64,000 nt of DNA from Pseudoalteromonas arctica A 37-1-2 (GTDB taxonomy: Bacteria; Pseudomonadota; Gammaproteobacteria; Enterobacterales; Alteromonadaceae), in contig NZ_CP011026.1 of assembly GCF_000238395.3 (NCBI RefSeq), positions 1 through 64,000 on the forward strand, read 5' to 3'. Of this stretch, positions 27,187 through 36,511 are shown one piece after another. The notes beneath the pieces are model-generated. The model saw only the letters and a program-made list of their open reading frames with translations. It did not search any database and was not told the DNA's origin. A program made the translations under genes and the position numbers. Every line of letters begins with the position of its first letter. Within the stretch, counting starts at the first letter, position 1.

Positions 27187-27236
27187 AGTATTTATCAATT
27201 TAAGGTAATACAGAGTATTACTTAACAAAGCTGTGG

Positions 27237-28823
27237 TTAGCTAATATCGGCCACTACGCATCGGTTACGACCATGCTCTTTAGCATGATATAGCGCCTTA
27301 TCGGCACATTTATATACTTGGGCAATATCAGTACTATGCTCAGGCCAGGTTGCAATACCTATAGAAATAGTGATTGTTCCTATGGTGTTTATTTCTGTCG
27401 ATTCTACTGTTTTACGTAAACGCTCTGCTATTTTATAGGCACTTTGGCTGTTTTCATTTGGTAGCACAAGAACAAATTCTTCACCGCCGATTCTTGATAC
27501 TATGTCGTCTCTTCTTGATAGTTTTTTAATTATATTTGTTAGCGAGACTAAAGTTTCGTCGCCTTTATCATGTCCAAAAGTATCGTTAACACGTTTAAAA
27601 AAGTCGATATCAATTTCTAATATAGCGAATGGGGTTTGCTTTAGCATAAGCTGGTTAAGTAGGCCGTTTAAGCTTCTTCTGTTGTGCGTATCTGTTAAGG
27701 GATCTGTTTGTGAGTCATGGCGTAGCACACCTATTTGTGCTTGTAATAAAGTAACCTCTCTTAACATCGCTAACTTCAGTTTTTGACTTTCAAAATACCA
27801 CGACTTCACGCTTTTAAGTTTTTCTAAGCTTTTTGGATCATCGAGTGTATTTGCGTTATCGGCTAATCGCTTTAGCGGCCTTGCTATAAAGTGTGCGAAT
27901 AAACCAATAAAAATAAATGTGACTAATGCCATAGGTATTGTTTGTTCAATGACTTCAATAGTTAATGTATCTAGCGAAGAGAGCGTTGATTCTAATGGTC
28001 TTTGCGCCACTATTCCCCATTTAGATAAAGTAATGGGTGCGTAGCCTGCGAGCATCGGCTTATTTAAGCTATTAATAACCGTTGAAGTGCCTATTTCGCC
28101 ACCTATAACAGCGTCAATCACAGCATTGTTAGCAATAACGTTGCCGATTCTGGCAGGTTCTGGGTGATATAAAATGCGCTTATTTGAGCTAACAACATAA
28201 AGGTACGAACCACCTTTGTAGTAATGTTGTTCTAAAAGCGCATTTAAAATATTTTTCTCTTTTAAATAAAGAGAGCCCCCAATATAACCTAAATACTTAT
28301 CTTCAGAATCAAATAGCGGGTGCGATATAAAAACAATTAAATTATCAGCTGCCGATAAATAAGGCTCACTAATTAATGGGCGTTTTTCTTTTAGTGCTTC
28401 TATTGCTCCTGGAGACTGTATTTGTTGGCCTATTAAACTTTCAAAGTGAGGCGACGTCGCTGCAACTACACCATGTAAATTAATCACAACAGAGTTAAAG
28501 CTATCCGTTTGATGATTTAAACGAATGGCTTCATCGTTTAATAATTTGGAGTTATTTGGTGATTGCTCAATAATTTTAGCTGAGTATTCAAGCTGCTGAA
28601 GCGCAGACTTTAAAAAGTTATCAGTTGCGGAGGCTAATTTTTGTGCATAGGCTAAATTACTTTTTAGCGTATATGATGTTAACTGCTCTTTTTGAACCTG
28701 ATAGGTAGAATAAAAACTCCCTACCAATGTGCTCAGTGCTGCAGAGAATGCGAGTAGCAATATAAGAAATCTTAAATTTAAAGCGGGTAGTAATTTATAT
28801 AGCAAAGCTGCATTCCAAAGCAC
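27237..28823 (-). CDS. Diguanylate cyclase with extracellular Cache sensor
   Basis: Predicted c-di-GMP synthase of 528 residues. The first membrane helix is at about 17-37 (LRFLILLLAFSAALSTLVGSF); a periplasmic double-Cache ligand-sensing domain spans about 45-285 (SDNLIVFISHPLFDSEDKYLGYIGGSLYL-like core); a second helix is near 295-315 (MALVTFIFIGLFAHFI); then HAMP-like linker and the GGDEF domain from about 365. The active-site loop is RIGGEEF (GGEEF), which is catalytically competent. An RxxD inhibitory site is not evident. It stands alone; ligand unknown. Confidence 0.92.
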   Translation of the reverse strand: MLWNAALLYKLLPALNLRFLILLLAFSAALSTLVGSFYSTYQVQKEQLTSYTLKSNLAYAQKLASATDNFLKSALQQLEYSAKIIEQSPNNSKLLNDEAIRLNHQTDSFNSVVINLHGVVAATSPHFESLIGQQIQSPGAIEALKEKRPLISEPYLSAADNLIVFISHPLFDSEDKYLGYIGGSLYLKEKNILNALLEQHYYKGGSYLYVVSSNKRILYHPEPARIGNVIANNAVIDAVIGGEIGTSTVINSLNKPMLAGYAPITLSKWGIVAQRPLESTLSSLDTLTIEVIEQTIPMALVTFIFIGLFAHFIARPLKRLADNANTLDDPKSLEKLKSVKSWYFESQKLKLAMLREVTLLQAQIGVLRHDSQTDPLTDTHNRRSLNGLLNQLMLKQTPFAILEIDIDFFKRVNDTFGHDKGDETLVSLTNIIKKLSRRDDIVSRIGGEEFVLVLPNENSQSAYKIAERLRKTVESTEINTIGTITISIGIATWPEHSTDIAQVYKCADKALYHAKEHGRNRCVVADIS

Positions 28824-28975
28824 TCAAATTCAGCGCGTATTATACGAAGTTAGGTATTATACCCGTTTAAGTGTTTTTAATTAAGTTGGTTTGTTCAATT
28901 TAGCGACTATGCGTTAGGGTATGGCGTGATAAATAATAATTACAGCGTTGTAATTCTTGTTCTCCAGAAAGTAAT

Positions 28976-29020
28976 AAATAAAAACCATTAGCTTCAAATG
29001 AAACTAATGGTTTTTATTTA
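28976..29020 (-). terminator. Terminator of the S8 peptidase gene (bidirectional)
   Basis: Stem AAAACCATTAG (28981-28991) / CTAATGGTTTT (29004-29014), flanked by A-run and T-run on both sides, just beyond the stop of the leftward peptidase gene. Confidence 0.82.
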
Positions 29021-29036
29021 TAGTACGTATTTAATC

Positions 29037-32000
29037 TTACGAATTATTTTTTCTACGACGTACGAACAATAATGGCGTAAGCAAGGCCATTAACCAACCA
29101 AATGAACCACTACTACCTTTATTTTTTGTAATGTTTGCGGTTGCTACTGTCATGTCCGAATTTCCATTTCCATCATTTACTTCTAATTGGAAAGAGATTA
29201 CTTCATCAGCAGATACTTTTGGTGCTTCAAAGGTGGCTGATGAACCAGTACCCGTTAAGCTAACAGTACTTCCTGATAACTGTTTCCAAGAGTAAGTTAA
29301 TTCATCATTATTAGCATCGCTAGAGCCAGAAGCATCCATAGTTACAGTTGTGCCTTCTCTTGCACTTGATACATCCGATACAGAAGCTACAGGAGCAACT
29401 TGAATAACGCCAAAGTTATAAGTAGATTCAACTGCATTGCCGTCAATCGTATTAGTTAATACTAGCTCTTTATCAGTTCCCGATTGTCTAGGAATTAAAT
29501 CAAAGCCCACAGACATTGTTTTCGTTGATTCACCCGCTACGCGAGTAATAGTCCACTCAACTATGTTGTCAGTAATAACACCATCGTTATCAGCATTTGC
29601 TATTTCTTGCCCTTCTGTAACCATTGCTTTTAATGTATAAACTTTATCTGAATTGGTAAAGTTTGGTTCAATATCAAAGCTAACAGCTTGAGCTATTCCA
29701 GGAGTCATAGTTTGGCTCGCTGTTTCTAAGTCAGAAGAAACCACTTCAGTTATTTCATCATCTGCGAACGATACTGTTAATGGGATTTGTACCTCTGTAG
29801 AGTCATCACCTGATTTTAGTGATAGTAATGAGCTGCTGCTTACGTTATCAGACCATTTAACTGTTAAGTCAAATGAACCATTACTCTCTGCAACGCTAGC
29901 GCTAACAGTGTCACTCATAGAGTCTTCATCTGTTAAGATTGATGATGCACTAATTACCACTTCATCCGTTGCACCTGGTGCTGATGCAGTATAACTGTCA
30001 GCTACAATATAGTAAGTATCAGCTGGCAAATTCAGGAAAGTAACTGACTCGTTTGAGTTAGGGCCACCACTGCTACCAATCTTTTTAAACTCGCCATCTA
30101 AAACTCGTAAGTCGATATCCGGCGCTGTTACTGATGAAGTGCTAAACACAACATTTGGTACAACTTCATTAAAAGTAAGTGTTATAAAGCCGAAACCTTC
30201 ATCTTCAACTTCTACTGTTTGTGGTTCAACTAAGTCAGTGCTTTTATCAAATACACCAACTTTAATATTATTCAAACTTTTAGACATCAAATTAGTAAAT
30301 GTGTAAGTACCGCTTGAACGAGATGCCGCTACAGATAATGCTTCTGGTAAGTTGCTTTCAGCTACTTGCACTAAAATAGGCAAATGAGCATCTGGTAAAC
30401 CGGGTGAAGTTAGTTCAAGGCTACCAAAGTTCCATACATTTGCAGCAGATGCACTTACATCAGCAGTTACAGTTAGTGTCTGCGTTTCGCCCGCTTTAAT
30501 ATCAAAGCTAGTTGGTGAAACAGTTAACGCCATATTGTTAGATGTTGATACTGACGTTGCAGTCCAGTTAGCATCTTTAGTTGCAGTAAATGTACGAGTC
30601 CAAGTACACGTATCAATACATTGTGTATTTGTCATTGAAGGAATGTTTAATGATAAAGGAACGCCACCCGTAGCTGGGTTTGCCTTCATGTAGTTACCAA
30701 ACGTTTCATCCATGATTAGACCGGTATTAGTTGCTAAATTAACGCGAATACTACCTGAGCCCATATCGAATACGTCAGCTGGCGTTGCACCATCTTCTTT
30801 ACGTACATCAGTCGTTGCCGTCATCATTAATGCTGAACGAATGTTATCTGGTGTCCATGTAGGATGTGCAGATTTTAATACTGCACCAGCACCTGATGTA
30901 TGAGGTGCTGACATTGATGTACCTTGTAAAAAGGCAAAATCAGCAGGAGAAGTTGCCGTTACGTCGTTACCAAAATCTTGGTCATTGTAAGCCGCATAAA
31001 TCGATACACCTGGTGCAGTTACAGAAGGTGTCATTATATCTGCGGTAGTGCTGTTGGGACCGCGAGATGAGAAGTCAGCCATGTCGTCAGCTTGACCAAC
31101 AACTAAAGTGATTGCAGGGTCAATAGAAATTGTAGTATCTGAAGTTGAAGCTAATTCAGCTAGTAAATCTTTACCAGAATTTTCAGAGATCGAAACAGAT
31201 GGAATAGTTGTCGCTTCTAATCCTGACATAGTAAGGCGTACATCGCCATCCGTGTTGTTATAAACAATAACAGCAGTTGCACCCGCATCAGCAGCATTTG
31301 TTACTTTATCTGAGAATGCACATGCACCACGACTGATTACAGCAACAGCATCTTTAAACGAATCAGCAGCAAATGCATTACAGCCTTCAAAATTACTTGC
31401 ATCAACAGACATTGCTGTAATAGGTAAAGCGGTTACAACTTCAGAAAATACAGGACCTGTGCCATTTGAAAATGCAAACGTTTCATCATTAAACTTAACA
31501 AAGCTATCTAAAGTTCTACCATGCGTAGAAGCACCTACTACAGTGTACCAAGGTGCATTTTTTGATGTGGTATAAGCTTCAGGACCGTCGTTACCAGCTG
31601 ATACAGCAGAGAATATACCTGCTTCTTGCGCGGCTAAGAAACCAAGTTCTGTTGAACTCGCCCAAGGATTACCACCACCACTAATTGAATAGTTTAAAAC
31701 ATCAACGCCATCAGCAACTGCATCATCTAAAGCGGCAACAATAGCTGCGCCAGGACAACCAGTGTACTTATCACCCTTATTACCCGGGCTACAAATTTGA
31801 TATGCAACAATATTGGCATGAGGTGCTACCCCCGAAATTTGCTCAAACGAAAATGCTTCGTTAACAATGCCATCACTTTCAAGCTTTCCAGAATCGCCAG
31901 TCACTAAAGGTACATTTTTTAAAATGTTACCACCTGCAGTACTTGCTGTGTGAGAGCCGTGACCGCCATAATCTTCACCATTTTTAGCTGGCGGTGTAGG

Positions 32001-32882
32001 ACCAAATACGTCTAAATCATCGTAGTCATCAGTAACACTTGCGTATGAACGTACACCGATTAATTTGTCGTTACATAGTTCAACAAAATCAGCAGCACAG
32101 TCGCCTACATAATTACCTGCGCCCCAAGGATTAGTATGGTCGTAGCCATCACCACCAATATCTGCAAATGAGTCATGGTCTGTGTTTACACCACTATCGA
32201 TTACACCAATAATAACGCCTTCACCCATGTTAGTGGCTGAATTCCCTTCGCCTTGCCATACTTCGGTCGCGCCAATATGGATAGGGCCAGTATCAGTATC
32301 CATTGTTTCCATACGTTCACGTTCAACATATTCAACGCCATCTAAAGTAGCTAATTTTACAGCTTGCTCTTGAGTTAAACGCATAGCAACACCGTTGAAT
32401 GCATTTTTATATTTATATACAACGTTTGCTTGTTTACCTAATGAACGGCTAGCTTGAGAAAGGAAGCTTTGTTGTTTATCTTCAAGGTAGTTGGTGTATT
32501 GAACTGCATCAGTAGAGTTAACATCTAAGCGTAATTCATTACGTACTTGTTGCGAACTCATTTTGCTATTAGCTAACTTTGAAAAAAGTTCTTTTTTAGC
32601 TATTTTAGGGCTTGTAGCGGCAAAGCCAACAACACTACCATCGTAAGTTGCTAAAGGAAGATCTGCGAGGCGTACAATATAAGTATATTCGCCAGGCGCT
32701 AAACTAGGCTCAACCACAATTTTCTTTGCTAGTTTAGTTACACGGGTAGATGATGTTTTTGTTTTGTCTACTGCAGATTTTGAAAGTACTATTTGTTGAT
32801 GGATGCTATTTCCACCGGCTACAGAACTTAGTGATACTGTTAATAATGCTGCTGAAACAGCTAATGCTACTTGGGTCTTCAC
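29037..32882 (-). CDS. Secreted S8 subtilisin-like serine protease with GlyGly-CTERM
   Basis: A large exported protease of 1281 residues. Signal peptide MKTQVALAVSAALLTVSLSSVAGG; N-terminal I9 propeptide (YIVRLADLPLATY ... AFNGVAMRLTQEQAVKLATLDGVEYVE); peptidase S8 domain with catalytic Asp in VIDSGVNTDHD, His in GGHGSHTAS and Ser in GTSMSAPHTSGAGAVLKS. A PA domain is inserted between His and Ser (AVISRGACAFSDKVTNAADA). Fibronectin-like and PKD/Ig-like repeats follow (KQLSGSTVSLTG, FQLEVNDGNG). The C-terminal tail SGSFGWLMALLTPLLFVRRR is a GlyGly-CTERM signal for rhombosortase processing and surface release. Likely an extracellular nutrient-scavenging protease. Confidence 0.93.
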   Translation of the reverse strand: MKTQVALAVSAALLTVSLSSVAGGNSIHQQIVLSKSAVDKTKTSSTRVTKLAKKIVVEPSLAPGEYTYIVRLADLPLATYDGSVVGFAATSPKIAKKELFSKLANSKMSSQQVRNELRLDVNSTDAVQYTNYLEDKQQSFLSQASRSLGKQANVVYKYKNAFNGVAMRLTQEQAVKLATLDGVEYVERERMETMDTDTGPIHIGATEVWQGEGNSATNMGEGVIIGVIDSGVNTDHDSFADIGGDGYDHTNPWGAGNYVGDCAADFVELCNDKLIGVRSYASVTDDYDDLDVFGPTPPAKNGEDYGGHGSHTASTAGGNILKNVPLVTGDSGKLESDGIVNEAFSFEQISGVAPHANIVAYQICSPGNKGDKYTGCPGAAIVAALDDAVADGVDVLNYSISGGGNPWASSTELGFLAAQEAGIFSAVSAGNDGPEAYTTSKNAPWYTVVGASTHGRTLDSFVKFNDETFAFSNGTGPVFSEVVTALPITAMSVDASNFEGCNAFAADSFKDAVAVISRGACAFSDKVTNAADAGATAVIVYNNTDGDVRLTMSGLEATTIPSVSISENSGKDLLAELASTSDTTISIDPAITLVVGQADDMADFSSRGPNSTTADIMTPSVTAPGVSIYAAYNDQDFGNDVTATSPADFAFLQGTSMSAPHTSGAGAVLKSAHPTWTPDNIRSALMMTATTDVRKEDGATPADVFDMGSGSIRVNLATNTGLIMDETFGNYMKANPATGGVPLSLNIPSMTNTQCIDTCTWTRTFTATKDANWTATSVSTSNNMALTVSPTSFDIKAGETQTLTVTADVSASAANVWNFGSLELTSPGLPDAHLPILVQVAESNLPEALSVAASRSSGTYTFTNLMSKSLNNIKVGVFDKSTDLVEPQTVEVEDEGFGFITLTFNEVVPNVVFSTSSVTAPDIDLRVLDGEFKKIGSSGGPNSNESVTFLNLPADTYYIVADSYTASAPGATDEVVISASSILTDEDSMSDTVSASVAESNGSFDLTVKWSDNVSSSSLLSLKSGDDSTEVQIPLTVSFADDEITEVVSSDLETASQTMTPGIAQAVSFDIEPNFTNSDKVYTLKAMVTEGQEIANADNDGVITDNIVEWTITRVAGESTKTMSVGFDLIPRQSGTDKELVLTNTIDGNAVESTYNFGVIQVAPVASVSDVSSAREGTTVTMDASGSSDANNDELTYSWKQLSGSTVSLTGTGSSATFEAPKVSADEVISFQLEVNDGNGNSDMTVATANITKNKGSSGSFGWLMALLTPLLFVRRRKNNS

Positions 32883-33748
32883 TGAACACTCCTTGCGCTT
32901 TTGTGCGCATGTAATTATTGTTTTTGATGATTTATTTAAAAAATTAAAGTGGATTTAAATTAAAAATAAATAAAGCAGATTCAAAAGATAACATGTGTCA
33001 TTTAAATGTAAATATAGTGTGTTTGGTTTTTGATGGCGATTTATAGTCAATGTAAATTTCGCAGCGAAAAAGTGAAGCGGTAAATAGGTTTAAAAAAAAG
33101 TTTAAAAAATAAGTATTACTTGCGGTTATGTTTTTATTTGTTGATTTATATGCATTTTTAACTGGTTTTTAGTTTTTTAAAATAAATAATCACGCAAAAT
33201 TAATTGTTGGTACCATTGTTTTTATTGAATGAGTTTAGCTTTACATTCGTTTACATACATATTTTTAATATTTGATTTAATCTAATGCATGTAACAATTT
33301 ACATAAATAAATTTGATATTTTATTCATGAAAACTGCATATGTTAATGCTGGGGTGATTCAACAGTGTCTACAAACATTTAGGGTTAAAGTATGTATAAT
33401 GCTTGATGCACTTAAATAGTGAAGCGAGAACTATAATTTAGTTATCTCGATTACTGCTGCTAATACCTTGCACTATGTATTTGTTATGGGTAATAAGGAG
33501 TCAACCACTATAGAACAAGTCATTTTTAAAGCTTCTACTTTGCATTTATAAAAACCACTATAATTATGTATCTATAACTTATAATGCTCAGGTTTGATTG
33601 ACTTGAAATTATGTGCTTATGTATAAATAAGTTACTAATAAATATAAATCTTAAGCACCTATTAAATTAGTAAAAACACTTAGCGTATGGCTTTGCAGTT
33701 GCACTGAAAAGTAGTTAAGCTGCATAAACTTATCTATTTTATTTAGCC
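32883..33748. other. Long AT-rich intergenic region
   Basis: An 866-bp gap between divergent peptidase and GH3 genes. It must carry both promoters. A hairpin-capable CGAGAACTA...TAGTTATCTCG lies at about 33422-33446, and an ATGTAACAATTTACAT palindrome near 33289-33304. No gene, RNA with terminator, or repeat from the other families is seen. Its length suggests complex control of the divergent secreted enzymes. Confidence 0.5.
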
Positions 33749-33760
33749 TTGGAGTGTGTT

Positions 33761-35623
33761 TTGCTAAATAAGTGTATTGTACCGTCTATCGTTTTTTTAT
33801 CTGGGTGTTTAATGCCATTACAATCCTCGCTTGCTAAACCCGTGCTTTCTCTTGAACAACAACTTGGGCAAAAGTTAATACTCGACTTTCGCTACTTTTG
33901 CCAGCAAGGAGCAAGTAATAAATGCCGAACTCCAATGACCGAGTTACCTAATGAGCTTGCTACCGCTATTGCTAAATACGATATTGGTGGGATTATTTTA
34001 TTTTCTGAAAACACTCAATCAATAGAACAAACCATTACGCTTAATAGCCAATTGCAAACAGCTGCAAGTAAATCCAGTAGTAAGCTGCCTCTATTTATAT
34101 CAATAGATCAAGAAGGCGGACGTGTAGCGCGTTTACCACGCGATGTTGCCACCTCATTTACCGGTAATATGTCGATTGGCGCTACCTACAAAAAACACGG
34201 TACGAGCTTTGCGACAAAAACAGCAACTGTTATAGCTAAAGAACTAAACTCGCTGGGTATCAATGTAAATTACGCGCCCACGGTTGATGTAAACATGAAC
34301 CCCGATAACCCCGTTATTAACGTACGTTCGTTTGGTGAAAACCCAGCATTAGTGAGTAAATTAGGCGCCGCACAGGTTGCAGGATTTGAGAACAACGGCG
34401 TTATTACCTCGTTAAAGCACTTTCCAGGTCATGGTGATACAAACGTAGATAGCCATACAGGTTTACCTAAAGTAAACCATGCAAAAGAGGTTATTTACGA
34501 GCAAGACTTAGCACCGTTTAAGCACATTATCGCCAAGCAAAACCCAGGCATGATAATGACGGCGCATATTCAATATCCCGCGCTCGATAGCACAACATTT
34601 GTAAGTGTTAATGGCAAAACCATGATAAAACCAGCAACAATGTCGCGCGCAATCATTACTGACATTTTACGTGGTGAGCTTAATTACCAAGGTGTTGTAG
34701 TAACCGATGCGCTTGATATGGCTGGTATTAGTAACTTTTTCACACCAACTCAAGCAGTAATAAATACATTTGCAGCTGGGGCTGACATTGCCCTAATGCC
34801 CGTTGAAATTAGAACACCTGATGATTTAAACAAGCTCGATGACCTTATTAAAGAGCTTGTTGCAGCGGTTAAATCAAGCCAACTTGATGAGCAAGAAATA
34901 GCACAATCAGCGATGCGTATAATTACGCTTAAAAATAAATTTAGGTTAAGCACTAATTTTGACCCTATTACCGCGCTTACTGAAGCTAAGCAGGTTATTG
35001 GCAGTGCAGCACATCGTGAAATAGAAGCGCAGCTTGCTATAGAGGCAATAACGCAGGTTAAAAATAATAACAGTACTTTGCCGCTTAATTTAAAAGCAGG
35101 AAGTAATGTTCATATTATTATGCCCGACACGCGTAAATGTATGGCAATGCAGCAAGCGATTGAAGCTATCAGCCAGCAAAAACTAAACTATAGCTGTAGC
35201 AGCCTACAAGGGTTTAACCCTGCACAAGCTAAAACACAAATACACGCTGCTGATGTAGTTATAGCCGGCAATGCAACGCCTAATCAAAGTGCGGTAGAAA
35301 TTGGCGGTATGGATGATTTAAAAGACGATCCTAATTTTGCACTTAATAATGCAGAGCAACCAAAAGCACTTGAGTCATTATTAAATATGGCAAAAGAGGA
35401 AAATAAAAGCACTGTTTTTATAAGCCTAAGAGCCCCTTACGACATTGCTAAATTTGGCGATTATGCAAATGCTGTACTTGCATCTTACGCATATAATATT
35501 GATGTAGATAAAAACGATATTGTGTCTGGTCCCGCTTTTACCGCACTTGCAAAAGTGTTACTAGGAGAAGCACCGGCTAACGGCGTATTACCTGTCACAA
35601 TAAAACCGCAAAAGGCGCACTAA
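33761..35623 (+). CDS. GH3 family glycosidase (beta-N-acetylhexosaminidase-like), exported
   Basis: Glycoside hydrolase family 3 enzyme. The NagZ-type motif KHFPGHGDTNVDSH near residue 220 supplies the His/Asp acid-base pair, and the nucleophile Asp lies in GVVVTDALDMAGI. A second alpha/beta domain extends to residue 620. Start: TTG at 33761 is chosen because GGAG lies 6 nt upstream; the frame is also open from TTG 33749. The resulting N terminus (MLNKCIVPSIVFLSGC) ends in a perfect lipobox LSGC at Cys16, so it may be a lipoprotein; cleavage at SSLA-KP is the alternative. pxpA follows 1 bp after its stop, so the two are probably cotranscribed. Confidence 0.87.
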   Translation: MLNKCIVPSIVFLSGCLMPLQSSLAKPVLSLEQQLGQKLILDFRYFCQQGASNKCRTPMTELPNELATAIAKYDIGGIILFSENTQSIEQTITLNSQLQTAASKSSSKLPLFISIDQEGGRVARLPRDVATSFTGNMSIGATYKKHGTSFATKTATVIAKELNSLGINVNYAPTVDVNMNPDNPVINVRSFGENPALVSKLGAAQVAGFENNGVITSLKHFPGHGDTNVDSHTGLPKVNHAKEVIYEQDLAPFKHIIAKQNPGMIMTAHIQYPALDSTTFVSVNGKTMIKPATMSRAIITDILRGELNYQGVVVTDALDMAGISNFFTPTQAVINTFAAGADIALMPVEIRTPDDLNKLDDLIKELVAAVKSSQLDEQEIAQSAMRIITLKNKFRLSTNFDPITALTEAKQVIGSAAHREIEAQLAIEAITQVKNNNSTLPLNLKAGSNVHIIMPDTRKCMAMQQAIEAISQQKLNYSCSSLQGFNPAQAKTQIHAADVVIAGNATPNQSAVEIGGMDDLKDDPNFALNNAEQPKALESLLNMAKEENKSTVFISLRAPYDIAKFGDYANAVLASYAYNIDVDKNDIVSGPAFTALAKVLLGEAPANGVLPVTIKPQKAH

Positions 35624-35624
35624 T

Positions 35625-36359
35625 ATGAAACTCAATTGTGATTTAGGCGAAAGCTTTGGCGCATGGAAAATGGGGCTAGACGATGACGTTATGCCACATA
35701 TTGATATGGCTAATATTGCGTGTGGGTTCCATGCAGGCGATGCCGATGTAATGGCAAGCACGCTCACTCTTGCCAAACAACATAACGTACAAATTGGTGC
35801 TCACCCAAGCTACCCAGATAAGCAAGGCTTTGGTAGGCGCTCAATGGTACTTAGCGAAAAAGAGCTTACAAATTGCCTGCATTATCAAATAGCCGCTATT
35901 GAGGGCATGGCAAAAGTACAAGGTTTAACACTTAGCTATATTAAACCGCATGGCGCACTTTATAACGACATGATGGCTGATGAGCAAATATTACAAACCG
36001 TTATAAATGCAATTGCCAGCTACCCAACAGATTTAAAACTAATGGTTTTAGCGACTAAAAATGCCAATAAGCACATTAAAATAGCTAAAGATTCAGGAGT
36101 TGAGCTAATACTCGAGGCATTTGCCGACAGACAGTACACCGACGACGGGCATTTAGTGTCACGAACACTTGAGGGTAGTGTTCATAACAAAGCGGCATTA
36201 CTAGAGCAAGTTACTCAGCTTTTATTTGATGGTAGCGTGACAACGCAAACAGGAAAAAAACTAACACTCAACGCACATAGCTTATGTGTACATGGCGACA
36301 ACACCGATGGCATAGCGCTTATAAAAGATATAAAAACCCTGTGTAACTCAGCTAACTAA
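35625..36359 (+). CDS. pxpA: 5-oxoprolinase subunit A (LamB/YcsF family)
   Basis: PxpA, part of the PxpABC ATP-dependent 5-oxoprolinase that opens pyroglutamate to glutamate. The 244-residue protein begins MKLNCDLGESFGAWKMG, with the family's NIACGFHAGD, GAHPSYPDKQGFGRR, YIKPHGALYNDM, and CVHGDN motifs. pxpB and pxpC are not adjacent; they must lie elsewhere or the protein works alone. Its start lies 1 bp after the GH3 stop codon. Confidence 0.93.
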   Translation: MKLNCDLGESFGAWKMGLDDDVMPHIDMANIACGFHAGDADVMASTLTLAKQHNVQIGAHPSYPDKQGFGRRSMVLSEKELTNCLHYQIAAIEGMAKVQGLTLSYIKPHGALYNDMMADEQILQTVINAIASYPTDLKLMVLATKNANKHIKIAKDSGVELILEAFADRQYTDDGHLVSRTLEGSVHNKAALLEQVTQLLFDGSVTTQTGKKLTLNAHSLCVHGDNTDGIALIKDIKTLCNSAN

Positions 36360-36384
36360 ACTTTTACACAACCTCAAATAGAAG

Positions 36385-36403
36385 CTGTAAACCCCCTTTA
36401 CAG
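36385..36403 (+). repeat. Dispersed palindrome TGTAAA-N5-TTTACA (copy 5)
   Basis: CTGTAAACCCCCTTTACAG, a perfect consensus copy in the pxpA/S9 peptidase gap. Both 7-bp arms are exact. Confidence 0.75.
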
Positions 36404-36511
36404 CTTTAACTCATAGAGTTAAATAAGAGCTTCATCGCATCCTACTGTTAATTTAATAATCCCTAACATATAACTACTTAGCAAATTAAAAAAGTAACAA
36501 CAGGGATTAAA

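Noticed and set aside
33289..33304. ATGTAACAATTTACAT as another dispersed palindrome copy.
   Set aside because: The arms are spaced by 4 nt, lack the C5/G5 spacer, and read TGTAAC instead of TGTAAA.
33470..33500. CTGCTAATACC-like stretch as an rRNA fragment.
   Set aside because: Only about ten bases resemble 16S rRNA and the surroundings do not.
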